Below the pieces are notes generated by a model. It was not told where the DNA came from. It saw only the letters and a program-made list of their open reading frames with translations, and ran no database searches. Of a DNA stretch of 64,000 nucleotides, positions 54,379 through 63,037 are shown in pieces (positions within the stretch are counted from its first letter, which is position 1; every line of letters begins with the position of its first letter). The position numbers were made by a program, and so were the translations under genes. Origin of the DNA: Pedobacter suwonensis (GTDB lineage: Bacteria; Bacteroidota; Bacteroidia; Sphingobacteriales; Sphingobacteriaceae); contig NZ_FOJM01000009.1 of NCBI RefSeq assembly GCF_900111825.1, positions 124,001 to 188,000 on the forward strand. The letters run 5' to 3'.

Positions 54379-55999
54379 ATACTTTTTCTCCGTTCAGATA
54401 GGTTTTTAAAATTTTGGTTTTTAATATATTTTGTGGCATTGATTTCAAAATATCGTGATCAAGCATAACAAAATCGGCTAATTTGCCTTTCTCAAGGCTA
54501 CCTTTTTCATGTTCTTCGAAATTGGCTTTTGCTGCCCATATCGTCATTCCGCGTAGGGCCTCTTCAGGTGTCAGGGCATTTTCTACCTGAAAACCTCCCT
54601 TCGGAAAACCTTTTGCATCTGCTCTTACCGTTGCTGCATAAAACGTTAATAATGGATTAATGTTTTCTACAGGAAAATCTGTACCTAATGGAATCCAACC
54701 GTTTTGTTTTAGCAATTGTTTGTAGGCATATGCATTTTTTAACCTTTCACCACCTAAACGCTGTTTCGCCCAATACATATCGGAAGTGGCATGTGTAGGT
54801 TGCACGGAAGGAATAACACTGGCGTTTCCAAACAGGTTAAAATCTTTAGCATTAACTACCTGGGCATGTTCAATCCGCCAGCGCTGATCGTTTTTACCCT
54901 TTAAAATTTTATTGTAAATATTGAGGATTACGCGATTGGCCGAATCTCCAATGGCATGGGTACACATCTGGAAATGATTGGCAGCTATTTTTGCGGCCAC
55001 TTCTTCAAAATGTTTCTGATCGCTTAATAAAAAACCGGTTTTATCTGGCATATCGTGATAAGGATGCAGCAGACAGGCACCACGCGAACCTAAAGCGCCA
55101 TCGGCATACACCTTAAAAGCACGAACATTTAACCGGTCGGTTTTGATCGGGCCACGGTTAAAAAGATAGGTATAATTATCAGGCTCATCTGAAAGCATGA
55201 CGTATAGCCTTATTTTCAGTTTTTTCGATTGCTGCAGTTTTTCGATAAACTCAACCGTCAGATAACTTAATCCACAATCATCAATGGTGGTTAAACCAGC
55301 AGCGAAACAGTTCTGCTGCGCATCCATAAATATCTTTTCGGCCAGTTTAGCATCTGGCGATGGGATTTTACGCTCTACTAACGCTACTGCATTATCAATC
55401 AACACGCCAGTAAGTTTGCCGTTTTGGGTAAGCATATCGCCACCTGCCAATTTTTGCTCACTTTTAATCCCAGCTTCATCCAGGGCTTTTTGGTTTGCAA
55501 TGGCGGCGTGTCCATCAATCCGGTTTAAAAATACCGGTCGATCTGGAAAAAGAGCGGTCAACTTTTCATTTGTAGGAAAGGCTTTATTGTCCCAATCGTT
55601 TTGGTCCCAGCCATTGCCGATTAACCAGCCATCGGGATGCGTTCTGGCAAAATCAGTTAAACGGGTAAGCACTTCATCCCAGGATTTGGTTTCCCGCAGA
55701 TCAGCGGTTTGCAAACTTTGTCCATAGCCATAAAAATGGGCATGTGCATCTATAAAACCGGGATAAATGGCTTTGCCTTTCGCATTGATTTCTTCTTTTG
55801 CTGCATATTGATCTTTTATCTCATCACTTCTACCCAGTGCCAGGATTTTTCCATTTTTTACTGCAAACGCTTCAACCGTATCAAACTTACTGTTAACGGT
55901 ATAAACCCTTGCATTGTAAACAATGACATCAACCGCTTCCTTTTTGGCGCAGGAAGTAAACAACAATGCCAGAAAAAGACTGTATAAGATGGATTTCAT
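54365..55999 (-). CDS. Amidohydrolase family protein, YtcJ-like lipoprotein
   Basis: 544 residues. A lipoprotein signal ends at FTSC (Cys17). The metal-dependent hydrolase core has YPGFIDAHAHFYGYG (HxH), DDCGLSYLT, KVYADGALGSRGACLLHPY, CTHAIGDSANRVIL, RIEHAQVV and GTDFPVENINPLLTFYAAT. The last sequence and the C-terminal LADFVMLDHDIL match the YtcJ/ amidohydrolase_3 family. The substrate is unknown. It is the first gene of a two-gene operon with the serine hydrolase. Confidence 0.9.
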   Translation of the reverse strand: MKSILYSLFLALLFTSCAKKEAVDVIVYNARVYTVNSKFDTVEAFAVKNGKILALGRSDEIKDQYAAKEEINAKGKAIYPGFIDAHAHFYGYGQSLQTADLRETKSWDEVLTRLTDFARTHPDGWLIGNGWDQNDWDNKAFPTNEKLTALFPDRPVFLNRIDGHAAIANQKALDEAGIKSEQKLAGGDMLTQNGKLTGVLIDNAVALVERKIPSPDAKLAEKIFMDAQQNCFAAGLTTIDDCGLSYLTVEFIEKLQQSKKLKIRLYVMLSDEPDNYTYLFNRGPIKTDRLNVRAFKVYADGALGSRGACLLHPYHDMPDKTGFLLSDQKHFEEVAAKIAANHFQMCTHAIGDSANRVILNIYNKILKGKNDQRWRIEHAQVVNAKDFNLFGNASVIPSVQPTHATSDMYWAKQRLGGERLKNAYAYKQLLKQNGWIPLGTDFPVENINPLLTFYAATVRADAKGFPKGGFQVENALTPEEALRGMTIWAAKANFEEHEKGSLEKGKLADFVMLDHDILKSMPQNILKTKILKTYLNGEKVYEAK

Positions 56000-56626
56000 T
56001 CCGCTAAAGATAGAAAAATGAAAGCATTTGGATTTGTAAATTCGGTTTTACAGAAAGACGACTCAATCGTGCATCAATCCTGGTCTTAGCGTCTCGCTAA
56101 GACCTTATAACTATACCACAATTTTTTGCCATGGAAACACAGAAAGCACGGAAATATAGCTTGACTTGATCAACCCTGGTCTTAGCGTCTCGCTATGACC
56201 TTATAACTATACCACAATTTTTTGCCACGGAAACACAGAAAGCACGGAAATATAGCTTGATTGATTAAATACCCGTAAACAAGCAAAAATTCTTCACCAG
56301 TTCAGAACGGCAGGCCCATGTAAAATAAACCTGATGGGAACGGCACCTTTTCTGGCTGTCACCCTGAGCGGAGTCGAAGGGCAGCCAAAAAGTATAGTGT
56401 ACAGCAGGACTACCGGAACCGATTGGTGCAGAACCCTGCTTTTCAAAAAAACAAAACTGAGGCAAGAATAACAAATTGTTCCTTACAAAGATTCTTCACT
56501 GCGTTCAGAATGACGGGCAGCAATTCAATCCTATTTACCCACAGTCATTTATATGTTGAGTTTTAAACAAATCAGGTTCTTTAAGCTTATTTTGCATAAT
56601 TTAGCAAATTCACTTTGCCTTAATAC
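56000..56626. repeat. Gene-free gap with a 96-bp tandem repeat and a dispersed element
   Basis: About 56079-56174 and 56175-56270 are two copies of a 96-bp unit (TGGTCTTAGCGTCTCGCTA at 56081 and 56177, ending GCACGGAAATATAGCTTGA). About 56318-56460 is a member of the AAACCTGAT...GCGG family that also contains CACCCTGAGCGGAGTCGAAGG. No gene is supported. Confidence 0.65.
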
Positions 56627-58465
56627 ATGACTGATATTATTCACTTATTGCCTGATGCTGTTGCCAATCAGATTGCTGCCGGAGAAGTGGTTCAACGACC
56701 TGCTTCTGCGGTAAAAGAATTGCTCGAAAATTCGATAGATGCTGGTGCAGATAAGATTCAACTGGTAATAAAAGATGCAGGCAAGGCATTGATTCAGATT
56801 ATTGATAATGGCTGTGGAATGAGCGTTACCGATGCCAGGATGTGTTTCGAACGCCATGCTACATCGAAAGTAAAAAAAGCAGAAGATTTATTCGCCATCC
56901 GTACCATGGGTTTTCGTGGTGAGGCCATGGCTTCTATTGCAGCCATTGCACAGGTAGAAATGAAAACCCGCAGGCACGAAGATGAAATAGGCACTTGCAT
57001 TTCTATCGAAGGCGCTCAGGTAACCAATCAGGAACCGGTAGCTACGTCTCCCGGAACGCAGATTTCCATTAAAAACCTGTTTTTTAATACGCCAGCCAGA
57101 AGGAACTTCCTGAAAAGCAACCCGGTAGAAATGCGTCACATCATAGATGAATTTCAACGCGTAGCATTGGCACATCCAGGTGTTTTTCTCAGCCTGCACC
57201 ATGATGGGGTTGAAATTTTCAACCTTCCAAAGGGCAACTTAAAACAGCGCATCGTCCATCTTTTTGGCAACAACTATAACGAACGTTTGGTCCCTGTTGA
57301 GGAAGAAACCACGATTATTAACTTAAAAGGATACATCGGCAAGCCTGCTTTTGCAAAAAAAACCAGGGGTGAACAGTTCTTTTTTGTAAATAACCGCTTT
57401 ATTAAAGACCCCTACTTAAATCATGCAGTAAGCTCTGCTTTTGAAGAGTTACTGCCTGATGATAGTTACCCGTTATATGTATTGTTTATCGAGATCGACC
57501 CTTCAAAAATCGATGTAAACGTACACCCTACCAAAACAGAAATTAAATATCTGGATGAAAAGTCGATTTACGCCATCATGAGATCGGCTGTAAAACGTTC
57601 TATTGGCCGGTATAATATTGCCCCGACGCTGGATTTTGATCAGGAAACAGGTTTCAGCAATATGATTACTCATAAGGCAGTTGAAGATATTGTACCACCG
57701 AGTATTAATTTCAATCCTGATTTCAATCCTTTTGCGAATGACAGCAGTTCTACCTCCGGTTATGCCTCTTCGCCAAGAAATTACGATGCAAAACCGAGCG
57801 CCAAAAACTGGGGTTCGCTTTACGATATAACCGAACAGCCTGTTGTAGAGCAAACCTCTATTTATGAGGATGAAACTGTTTTGGAAACGAAGCAGAAACA
57901 ATATATGCAATTACATAACCGCTATATTGTTTCGCAGATCAAGTCGGGGTTGATGGTGATCGACCAACAAATGGCACACGAGCGGATCCTTTACGAGCGT
58001 TTTCTCGTACATCTGGATGACCGCAAAGGCGCATCGCAGCAGAGTTTATTTCCGCAAACCATTACGCTAAATGCGAATGATTTCGAACTGGCCAAAAGTT
58101 TACTGGATGATATAAAAAGCCTGGGCTTTGATGTACGGGAATTCGGGAAAAATACGTTGGTAGTAGAAGGTGTTCCGGTTGACCTGGGCAGCAGCAACAT
58201 CAACGAAACGCAATTATTTGAGCAATTGATTGAGGGCTTTAAAAACTCACAACAAGAATTAAAGTTGAGCAAACGCGATAGCCTGGCAAGAAGCCTGGCA
58301 AAAAACAGCGCCATAAAAGCCGGAACAAGTCTTGGTCAGGAAGAAATGAATACACTAATTGATGAGCTTTTTGCCTGTAAAACGCCTAACTTTAGTGTAA
58401 GTGGCAAACCGATTATCCAAACCATTACACTGGCAGAGCTGGATAAGAAGTTTGAGAAGGGATAG
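56627..58465 (+). CDS. mutL: DNA mismatch repair protein MutL
   Basis: 612 residues. GHKL ATPase motifs are VKELLENSIDAGADKIQL, IDNGCGMSVTDA and IRTMGFRGEAMASIA, followed by VNVHPTKTEIKYLDE. The C-terminal dimerisation domain holds an endonuclease-like motif written VIDQQMAHERILYERF, where DQHA(X)2E(X)4E is usual; the His and Ala of DQHA are Gln and Met. MutL couples MutS mismatch recognition to strand removal. No mutS is present in the window. Confidence 0.96.
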   Translation: MTDIIHLLPDAVANQIAAGEVVQRPASAVKELLENSIDAGADKIQLVIKDAGKALIQIIDNGCGMSVTDARMCFERHATSKVKKAEDLFAIRTMGFRGEAMASIAAIAQVEMKTRRHEDEIGTCISIEGAQVTNQEPVATSPGTQISIKNLFFNTPARRNFLKSNPVEMRHIIDEFQRVALAHPGVFLSLHHDGVEIFNLPKGNLKQRIVHLFGNNYNERLVPVEEETTIINLKGYIGKPAFAKKTRGEQFFFVNNRFIKDPYLNHAVSSAFEELLPDDSYPLYVLFIEIDPSKIDVNVHPTKTEIKYLDEKSIYAIMRSAVKRSIGRYNIAPTLDFDQETGFSNMITHKAVEDIVPPSINFNPDFNPFANDSSSTSGYASSPRNYDAKPSAKNWGSLYDITEQPVVEQTSIYEDETVLETKQKQYMQLHNRYIVSQIKSGLMVIDQQMAHERILYERFLVHLDDRKGASQQSLFPQTITLNANDFELAKSLLDDIKSLGFDVREFGKNTLVVEGVPVDLGSSNINETQLFEQLIEGFKNSQQELKLSKRDSLARSLAKNSAIKAGTSLGQEEMNTLIDELFACKTPNFSVSGKPIIQTITLAELDKKFEKG

Positions 58466-58776
58466 TGGTTTTTAGTTTGGAGTGAGGGTTTGGAGTCGGG
58501 AAGTCGAGGATCCGAAGATATGGAGCAGACAGACTAAGCAGTAGATCGAAAGCACTAAAGCTTTGATGCCCTTAAATGTCTTATATGGTGAAAAAAGACA
58601 GAAGTTGGGAAGTAGAGGTCAGAAGATATGGAGCAGACAGAACCAGAAGACTTAAAGCCTGGGGATTCTTAAAATATAAAAATCTGGCAACAAACATACC
58701 TCCCTTTAAAAGAGGCTATTAGATAAATAACAGTTAACCGATTTAAAAATTAACCAGTTAACCCATTTTAAATTAA
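58466..58776. repeat. Gap with a duplicated word-repeat segment
   Basis: GAAGATATGGAGCAGACAGA occurs at 58514 and again at 58622, 108 bp later, each preceded by GGGAAGT(C/A)GAGG. Upstream is AGTTTGGAGTGAGGGTTTGG. No gene is supported. Confidence 0.55.
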
Positions 58777-59508
58777 ATGAACAACATATATATTCCACCA
58801 GTAGTAAAAAACCTACTGATTATTAACGTCTTATTTTTCGTAGCCACTTATTTATTAACTAGCCTTCATCTGGATGATATTTTAGCTGTTTATTATTTTG
58901 ATTCGCCTAAATTTGAGATATGGCAACCCATTAGCTACATGTTTATGCATGGTGGCATAGCGCATATTTTCTTTAATATGTTTGCGTTGTACTCCTTTGG
59001 AAGCATCCTTGAATCGAGATGGGGCGGCAAAAAGTTTATCATTTTTTATTTTATTACTGGTTTGGGAGCATTGGCCCTACAGTGGGCAGTACAGGCTTAT
59101 GAGGTACACCAAATTATAGGTAGCGCCACCAATAATGGAAAAATAAACCTTGCCGCATTATTTCAGGGCGAATTTAATACTTCACAGCTTTCAATGGCAC
59201 AAGCCGTTACACTTAGAAGCATCTACTTTGGTGGCATGGTTGGCGCTTCGGGTGCTATTTTTGGTCTGTTGGTTGCTTTTGGCATGCTTTATCCAAATGC
59301 CGAACTACTGATTATGTTTATCCCGGTTCCTGTAAAAGCTAAATATATTATACCCATTTATATTTTAGTAGAGTTATCTTTGGGTGTTGCCCAGTTTGAA
59401 GGCGATTCCATCGCCCATTATGCACACCTGGGAGGTGCCTTAATTGGCTTTATACTGGTTAAAATATGGAAAGATAAAAACGATACATTTTATACACTCT
59501 ATGAATAA
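58777..59508 (+). CDS. Rhomboid family intramembrane serine protease
   Basis: 243 residues with about six membrane segments. The L1 region is WQPISYMFMHGGIAHIFFNMFALYSFG. The catalytic Ser158 lies in GASGAIFGLLVAFGML and the catalytic His217 in HYAHLGGALIGF. Rhomboids cleave membrane proteins within the bilayer. A non-conserved loop (about 110-145) separates helices 3 and 4. Its end overlaps the second rhomboid by 8 bp. Confidence 0.92.
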   Translation: MNNIYIPPVVKNLLIINVLFFVATYLLTSLHLDDILAVYYFDSPKFEIWQPISYMFMHGGIAHIFFNMFALYSFGSILESRWGGKKFIIFYFITGLGALALQWAVQAYEVHQIIGSATNNGKINLAALFQGEFNTSQLSMAQAVTLRSIYFGGMVGASGAIFGLLVAFGMLYPNAELLIMFIPVPVKAKYIIPIYILVELSLGVAQFEGDSIAHYAHLGGALIGFILVKIWKDKNDTFYTLYE

Positions 59509-60370
59509 TACTTTCAAAGATTTAAAATACAAGGTTTTTCAATCGGGCAACCCATTGTTCTTTTACATCGGGATTAATGTTATCCTTTTTTTAGTTACTG
59601 CCATTATTGGCGTAGTTGTTTTTTTAGGTCGTATTCCTGTCGATACCAATTTATGGATCAGGGAATATGTAGGCTTGCCGGCTAGTCTTCCGAAATTACC
59701 GGAACGTTTTTATACCCTGTTTACGTATATGTTTTTTCACGACGGGATTCTCCACGACGGGATTCTCCACATCTTGTTTAACATGCTCGGCTTATTTTGG
59801 TTCGGCAACATATTTATGAATTTCCTGAAAAGCAGGCAGTTTCATTTTGTATACCTTGCAGGCGGCTTATTTGGTGGTTTATTTGCTCTTGCTGTATTAA
59901 ATATATTCCCTGTTTATGCTGATGGATTAGCTGGCGTAACGATTATCGGAGCGTCGGCCGCCGTAATGGCCATTATTTTCGCGGCAGCCACGCTGGTACC
60001 CAATTACAGCATTATGCTGCTTTTCTTTGGCGAGGTTAAAATAAAGTGGATCGCCATTGTATATTTTATCCTGGATTTTATTGCTATCGGCTCTGTAAAT
60101 GCCGGTGGAAGTTTAGCGCATATTGGTGGTGCACTTTTAGGTTTCACCTTCATTAAAAGTTTGCAGAACGGACGGGATTGGAGCAAGATATTTGAGCGTA
60201 AACCAAAATTAAAGGTAGTACGGAATGAAAAACCAGTTAAAAAACCTGAATTTAAAGGCGGAGTAACACAACAGGAAATAGATGCCATTTTAGATAAAAT
60301 ATCAACTTCAGGCTACGATAAATTAACAACTGTAGAAAAGGAAAAACTATTTAAGGCAAGTAAAGATTAA
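59501..60370 (+). CDS. Second rhomboid family protease with a 5-residue tandem duplication
   Basis: 289 residues from MNNTFKDLKYKVFQSGNP (ATG at 59501). The frame extends 19 codons into the first rhomboid gene, without support. In L1 it reads FFHDGILHDGILHILFNMLGLFWFG: the 15-bp unit CACGACGGGATTCTC is repeated exactly at 59738-59752 and 59753-59767. The catalytic Ser152 is in GASAAVMA (GxSA rather than GxSG) and His207 is in AHIGGALLG. A C-terminal cytoplasmic tail ends in a short helical domain (QQEIDAILDKISTSGYDKLTTVEKEKLFKAS). The stop overlaps the next ATG. Confidence 0.9.
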   Translation: MNNTFKDLKYKVFQSGNPLFFYIGINVILFLVTAIIGVVVFLGRIPVDTNLWIREYVGLPASLPKLPERFYTLFTYMFFHDGILHDGILHILFNMLGLFWFGNIFMNFLKSRQFHFVYLAGGLFGGLFALAVLNIFPVYADGLAGVTIIGASAAVMAIIFAAATLVPNYSIMLLFFGEVKIKWIAIVYFILDFIAIGSVNAGGSLAHIGGALLGFTFIKSLQNGRDWSKIFERKPKLKVVRNEKPVKKPEFKGGVTQQEIDAILDKISTSGYDKLTTVEKEKLFKASKD

Positions 60371-61482
60371 TGGCTACGAAAGCGAAGAAATACAGTTTCA
60401 TAGATAAGCTCCTCTTGCCTATCGCGATTCTATTGGCAATTGCTTTGCTTTTAGGGGTGCTGGCCGGAAATATGGATCCGAGAAAACACGCCATTATAGC
60501 TTTTTTCGGGCTTGCTTACCCGTTTGTCTTATTTGCGAATATAATTTTCCTGGTTTGGTGGTTTTTAAGCAAGAAATGGATTTTTGCAATCGCTACCATT
60601 CTGGTAATCGCAATGGGTGCTAAAACCTTAAAAGCAACCTTTGCCATTGGTGGTGATGAAGGCAGTGCTGAAAAGGTTGATCATAGCATCAGAATGATGA
60701 CATACAATGTACACAGTTTTAAATTGTATGGCGAAGACAATACCGAATCGGTAAAGGAAAAGATGCTTCAGGTAGTAAAAGACCAGAATCCGGATATTAT
60801 CTGCTTTCAGGAATTTTACACCCGTTACAAAGGTGCCTTTGATACGGTTGATAGCCTGAAAGCGTTACTAAACACGAAATATTATTACTTTGTACCCATC
60901 GATAAAAATGATTATGAAGCCGTTGGCTTAGCTATATTTTCTAAATATCCGATCGAAAATTCTGGTAAAATCCCTTTTGTTGAAGGCTTCTCCAATAACA
61001 TGAGTATTTATGCCGATTTAAATATTAAGGGAAAAACCCTGAGAATCTATAACGTACATTTTCAGTCTATTTCTTTTGAAAAGCAGGATTACGAATATTT
61101 GGATAAGGTTAAAGAAATGAATACCGAACTGCAGCCCTCTAAACGTATTTTAAGAATGCTTAAAAATGCCTTTCTCAAACGCAGCAGTCAGGTGGACATT
61201 ATGAAAAAGGAGATGGCCGCCTGTAAAACACCTTACCTTATAGCAGGCGATTTTAACGATACGCCGGCATCTTACGTGGTTACTCAAATTACCGACGGTT
61301 TAAATAATAGTTTTATTAAAAAAGGCAACGGTTTCGGTAAAACCTATAACGGCAAATTTCCCAATTTTCAGATCGATTATATTGCTACATCCAAAGAACT
61401 TGAGGTGTTGAATTACAAAATCATTCAGGCTAAGTTATCTGATCATTTCCCGGTTAGAAGTGATTTAAGGTTTGTACCTTAA
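60370..61482 (+). CDS. Endonuclease/exonuclease/phosphatase (EEP) family membrane protein
   Basis: 370 residues. Three membrane segments lie in the first 95 residues (LLLPIAILLAIALLLGVLAG, AIIAFFGLAYPFVLFANIIFLVWWF, WIFAIATILVIAMGA). The EEP catalytic domain follows: MMTYNVHSF, PDIICFQEFYT, YLIAGDFNDTPASY and KLSDHFPVRSDL, containing the Asn, Glu, Asp-x-Asn and Asp-His catalytic residues. The start shares one base with the rhomboid stop (TAATG), so the rhomboid-rhomboid-EEP genes form one operon. The substrate could be a phosphoester or a lipid; no function is assigned. Confidence 0.88.
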   Translation: MATKAKKYSFIDKLLLPIAILLAIALLLGVLAGNMDPRKHAIIAFFGLAYPFVLFANIIFLVWWFLSKKWIFAIATILVIAMGAKTLKATFAIGGDEGSAEKVDHSIRMMTYNVHSFKLYGEDNTESVKEKMLQVVKDQNPDIICFQEFYTRYKGAFDTVDSLKALLNTKYYYFVPIDKNDYEAVGLAIFSKYPIENSGKIPFVEGFSNNMSIYADLNIKGKTLRIYNVHFQSISFEKQDYEYLDKVKEMNTELQPSKRILRMLKNAFLKRSSQVDIMKKEMAACKTPYLIAGDFNDTPASYVVTQITDGLNNSFIKKGNGFGKTYNGKFPNFQIDYIATSKELEVLNYKIIQAKLSDHFPVRSDLRFVP

Positions 61483-61514
61483 GCTTTCCCTGGTTGTGTC
61501 TCTACAGACCAGCC

Positions 61515-61570
61515 TTGATTATTCCCTTTTTCGTTCTGTGAGGACACAAATCAAGGATAGTTTTTTTTTA
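61515..61570 (+). terminator. Probable terminator of the rhomboid operon
   Basis: CCTTGATT and AATCAAGG pair across about 32 bases, with an inner GTGTC/GGACAC-type pairing, followed by a nine-T run. The large loop makes it less certain than the others. Confidence 0.5.
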
Positions 61571-61955
61571 TAAGAAGCGCAAGGTCTGTACAGAATAATA
61601 AGTTTCTTCCCGTTTTCCGCTTTTACGCTTCGCTTCCTCGTACCTCGTTGTTGCAGGGTAACGCTACAACCGGGGCTAGGTGGGCCAAAACAGCATTCCA
61701 TTTTTGCGGTTGCAGGTCGCAGAACCCTTGTTCATAAACCTGATTGAGCGGAATAGCCAGCAGCGTAGCGAGGACTATAAGCGAAAGCGGGGCTGAAAAC
61801 CGCCAAGCCCTACAACCCGTTCATTTCCTAATTCTATTTCAGTCGGTAAGACATCAACCAATAGCAAAATTATATTTTCTTACCATACATCAACAATAGG
61901 TCTATTCCTTATTTCCATATTTGCTTTATAAAATTTAAAAAAAATCTTCAAAAAT
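61571..61955. repeat. Gap with a dispersed AAACCTGAT...ACCGCC element
   Basis: About 61700-61830 has CATAAACCTGATTGAGCGGA, GAAAGCGGGGCTGAAAACCGCC and GTTCATTTCCTAATTC, in the same order and orientation as the 264-bp units at 30449-30976. No gene is supported. Confidence 0.6.
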
Positions 61956-62588
61956 ATGAGCTTAATAGATGCCCTGAACTGGCGTTATGCCGTTAAGAAA
62001 ATGAATGGTCAGCCTGTTGAACAAGAAAAGGTTGATAAAATTATTGCTGCAGCACATTTAGCACCAACGTCATCAGGTTTACAGCCTTTTAAAATCATTG
62101 TGGTAACCAACCAGGAGTTGAAAGAAAAAATTGCACCGATTGCTTTTAACCAATCGCAAGTAATTGATTCTTCTCACTTATTGATTTTTGCCGCAAACGA
62201 AAACTATACAGAAGAAGGTATAGACGAAGTTTTCGACAGAATGAATACCGAACGTGGTTTACCATTGGATACTACAGATGCTTACAAAACACAACTTAAA
62301 GGTATGCTTCTAAACAGAACAGCAGAAGAAAACTTTAACCATGCGGCCCGTCAGGCTTATATTGCTTTCGGTATTGCCATTGCAGAAGCTGCTGTGTTAA
62401 AAGTAGATGCTACACCAATGGAAGGTTTTAACGGACCTGCTTTAGACGAACTTTTAGGCTTAGACAAAAAAGGCTTAAAAAGTGTTACTTTATTGCCTTT
62501 AGGATACAGAGACGAAGCGGGTGATTGGTTAGTGAACCTTAAAAAAGTACGTACACCAAAACAAGAGTTCTTGATTGAATTGAAATAA
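61956..62588 (+). CDS. NAD(P)H-dependent oxidoreductase, nitroreductase family
   Basis: 210 residues. MSLIDALNWRYAVKKMNG, HLAPTSSGLQPFKIIVVTN, NHAARQAYIAFGIAIAEAAVLKVDATPMEGFN and LLPLGYRDEAGDWLVNLKKVRTPK are NfsB-type motifs, with the FMN-contacting RYA(V)KK and SSxxxQP segments. It probably reduces quinones or nitroaromatics with FMN. It is a single gene ended by a strong terminator. Confidence 0.92.
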   Translation: MSLIDALNWRYAVKKMNGQPVEQEKVDKIIAAAHLAPTSSGLQPFKIIVVTNQELKEKIAPIAFNQSQVIDSSHLLIFAANENYTEEGIDEVFDRMNTERGLPLDTTDAYKTQLKGMLLNRTAEENFNHAARQAYIAFGIAIAEAAVLKVDATPMEGFNGPALDELLGLDKKGLKSVTLLPLGYRDEAGDWLVNLKKVRTPKQEFLIELK

Positions 62589-62613
62589 CAGGCAAACACC
62601 ATTATAATTAAAA

Positions 62614-62640
62614 CGGGCCGCTTATTTAGCGGCCTTTTTT
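62614..62640 (+). terminator. Intrinsic terminator of the nitroreductase gene
   Basis: GGCCGCT (62616-62622) and AGCGGCC (62628-62634) form a perfect stem with a 5-nt loop, followed by TTTTTT. Confidence 0.9.
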
Positions 62641-62681
62641 GTTTTACATTTTTTTCATACCAGATATTATATGACAAAAAT

Positions 62682-62793
62682 CCGTCATTGCGAACTGAAG
62701 CGCTGCCAGTGGAATGGCGTGAAGCAATCTTTACACATAAATTTAACTCGAAAGATTGCTTCGTCGGCTGAAAAAGCCTTCTCGCAATGACGG
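62682..62793. repeat. Composite inverted repeat with CCGTCATTGCGA ends
   Basis: The outer arms CCGTCATTGCGA (62682-62693) and TCGCAATGACGG (62782-62793) are perfect complements. The inner arms GAAGCAATCTTT and AAAGATTGCTTC (62721-62732, 62751-62762) are also perfect, with an 18-nt loop. The element is about 112 bp, with no coding capacity, like a MITE. Elements with these words are recalled from many bacterial genomes. Confidence 0.7.
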
Positions 62794-63037
62794 TGGCGAT
62801 TAGTTTGAAAACTACTACCTATTAACCGATTTAAACAATTCACCTGAAAAGCCTCCATATATTAGATCCTGAAACAAATTTATAGCTATCGAATCAGGAG
62901 AATACGGCATGCGGGGGATGAACCAATGACAAGTGAGCCAATGAACCTGAATCTTTTGTAAAAAAATGTTAAACCACCATACAATTTAGGACAGCTATTT
63001 ATAATTGGATATATTTACGAGCTTTAATATCCAATCC

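Noticed and set aside
59444..59500. Upstream start of the second rhomboid
   Set aside because: The added 19 residues are a frame-shifted reading of the first rhomboid gene. The ATG at 59501 gives a natural 8-bp overlap.
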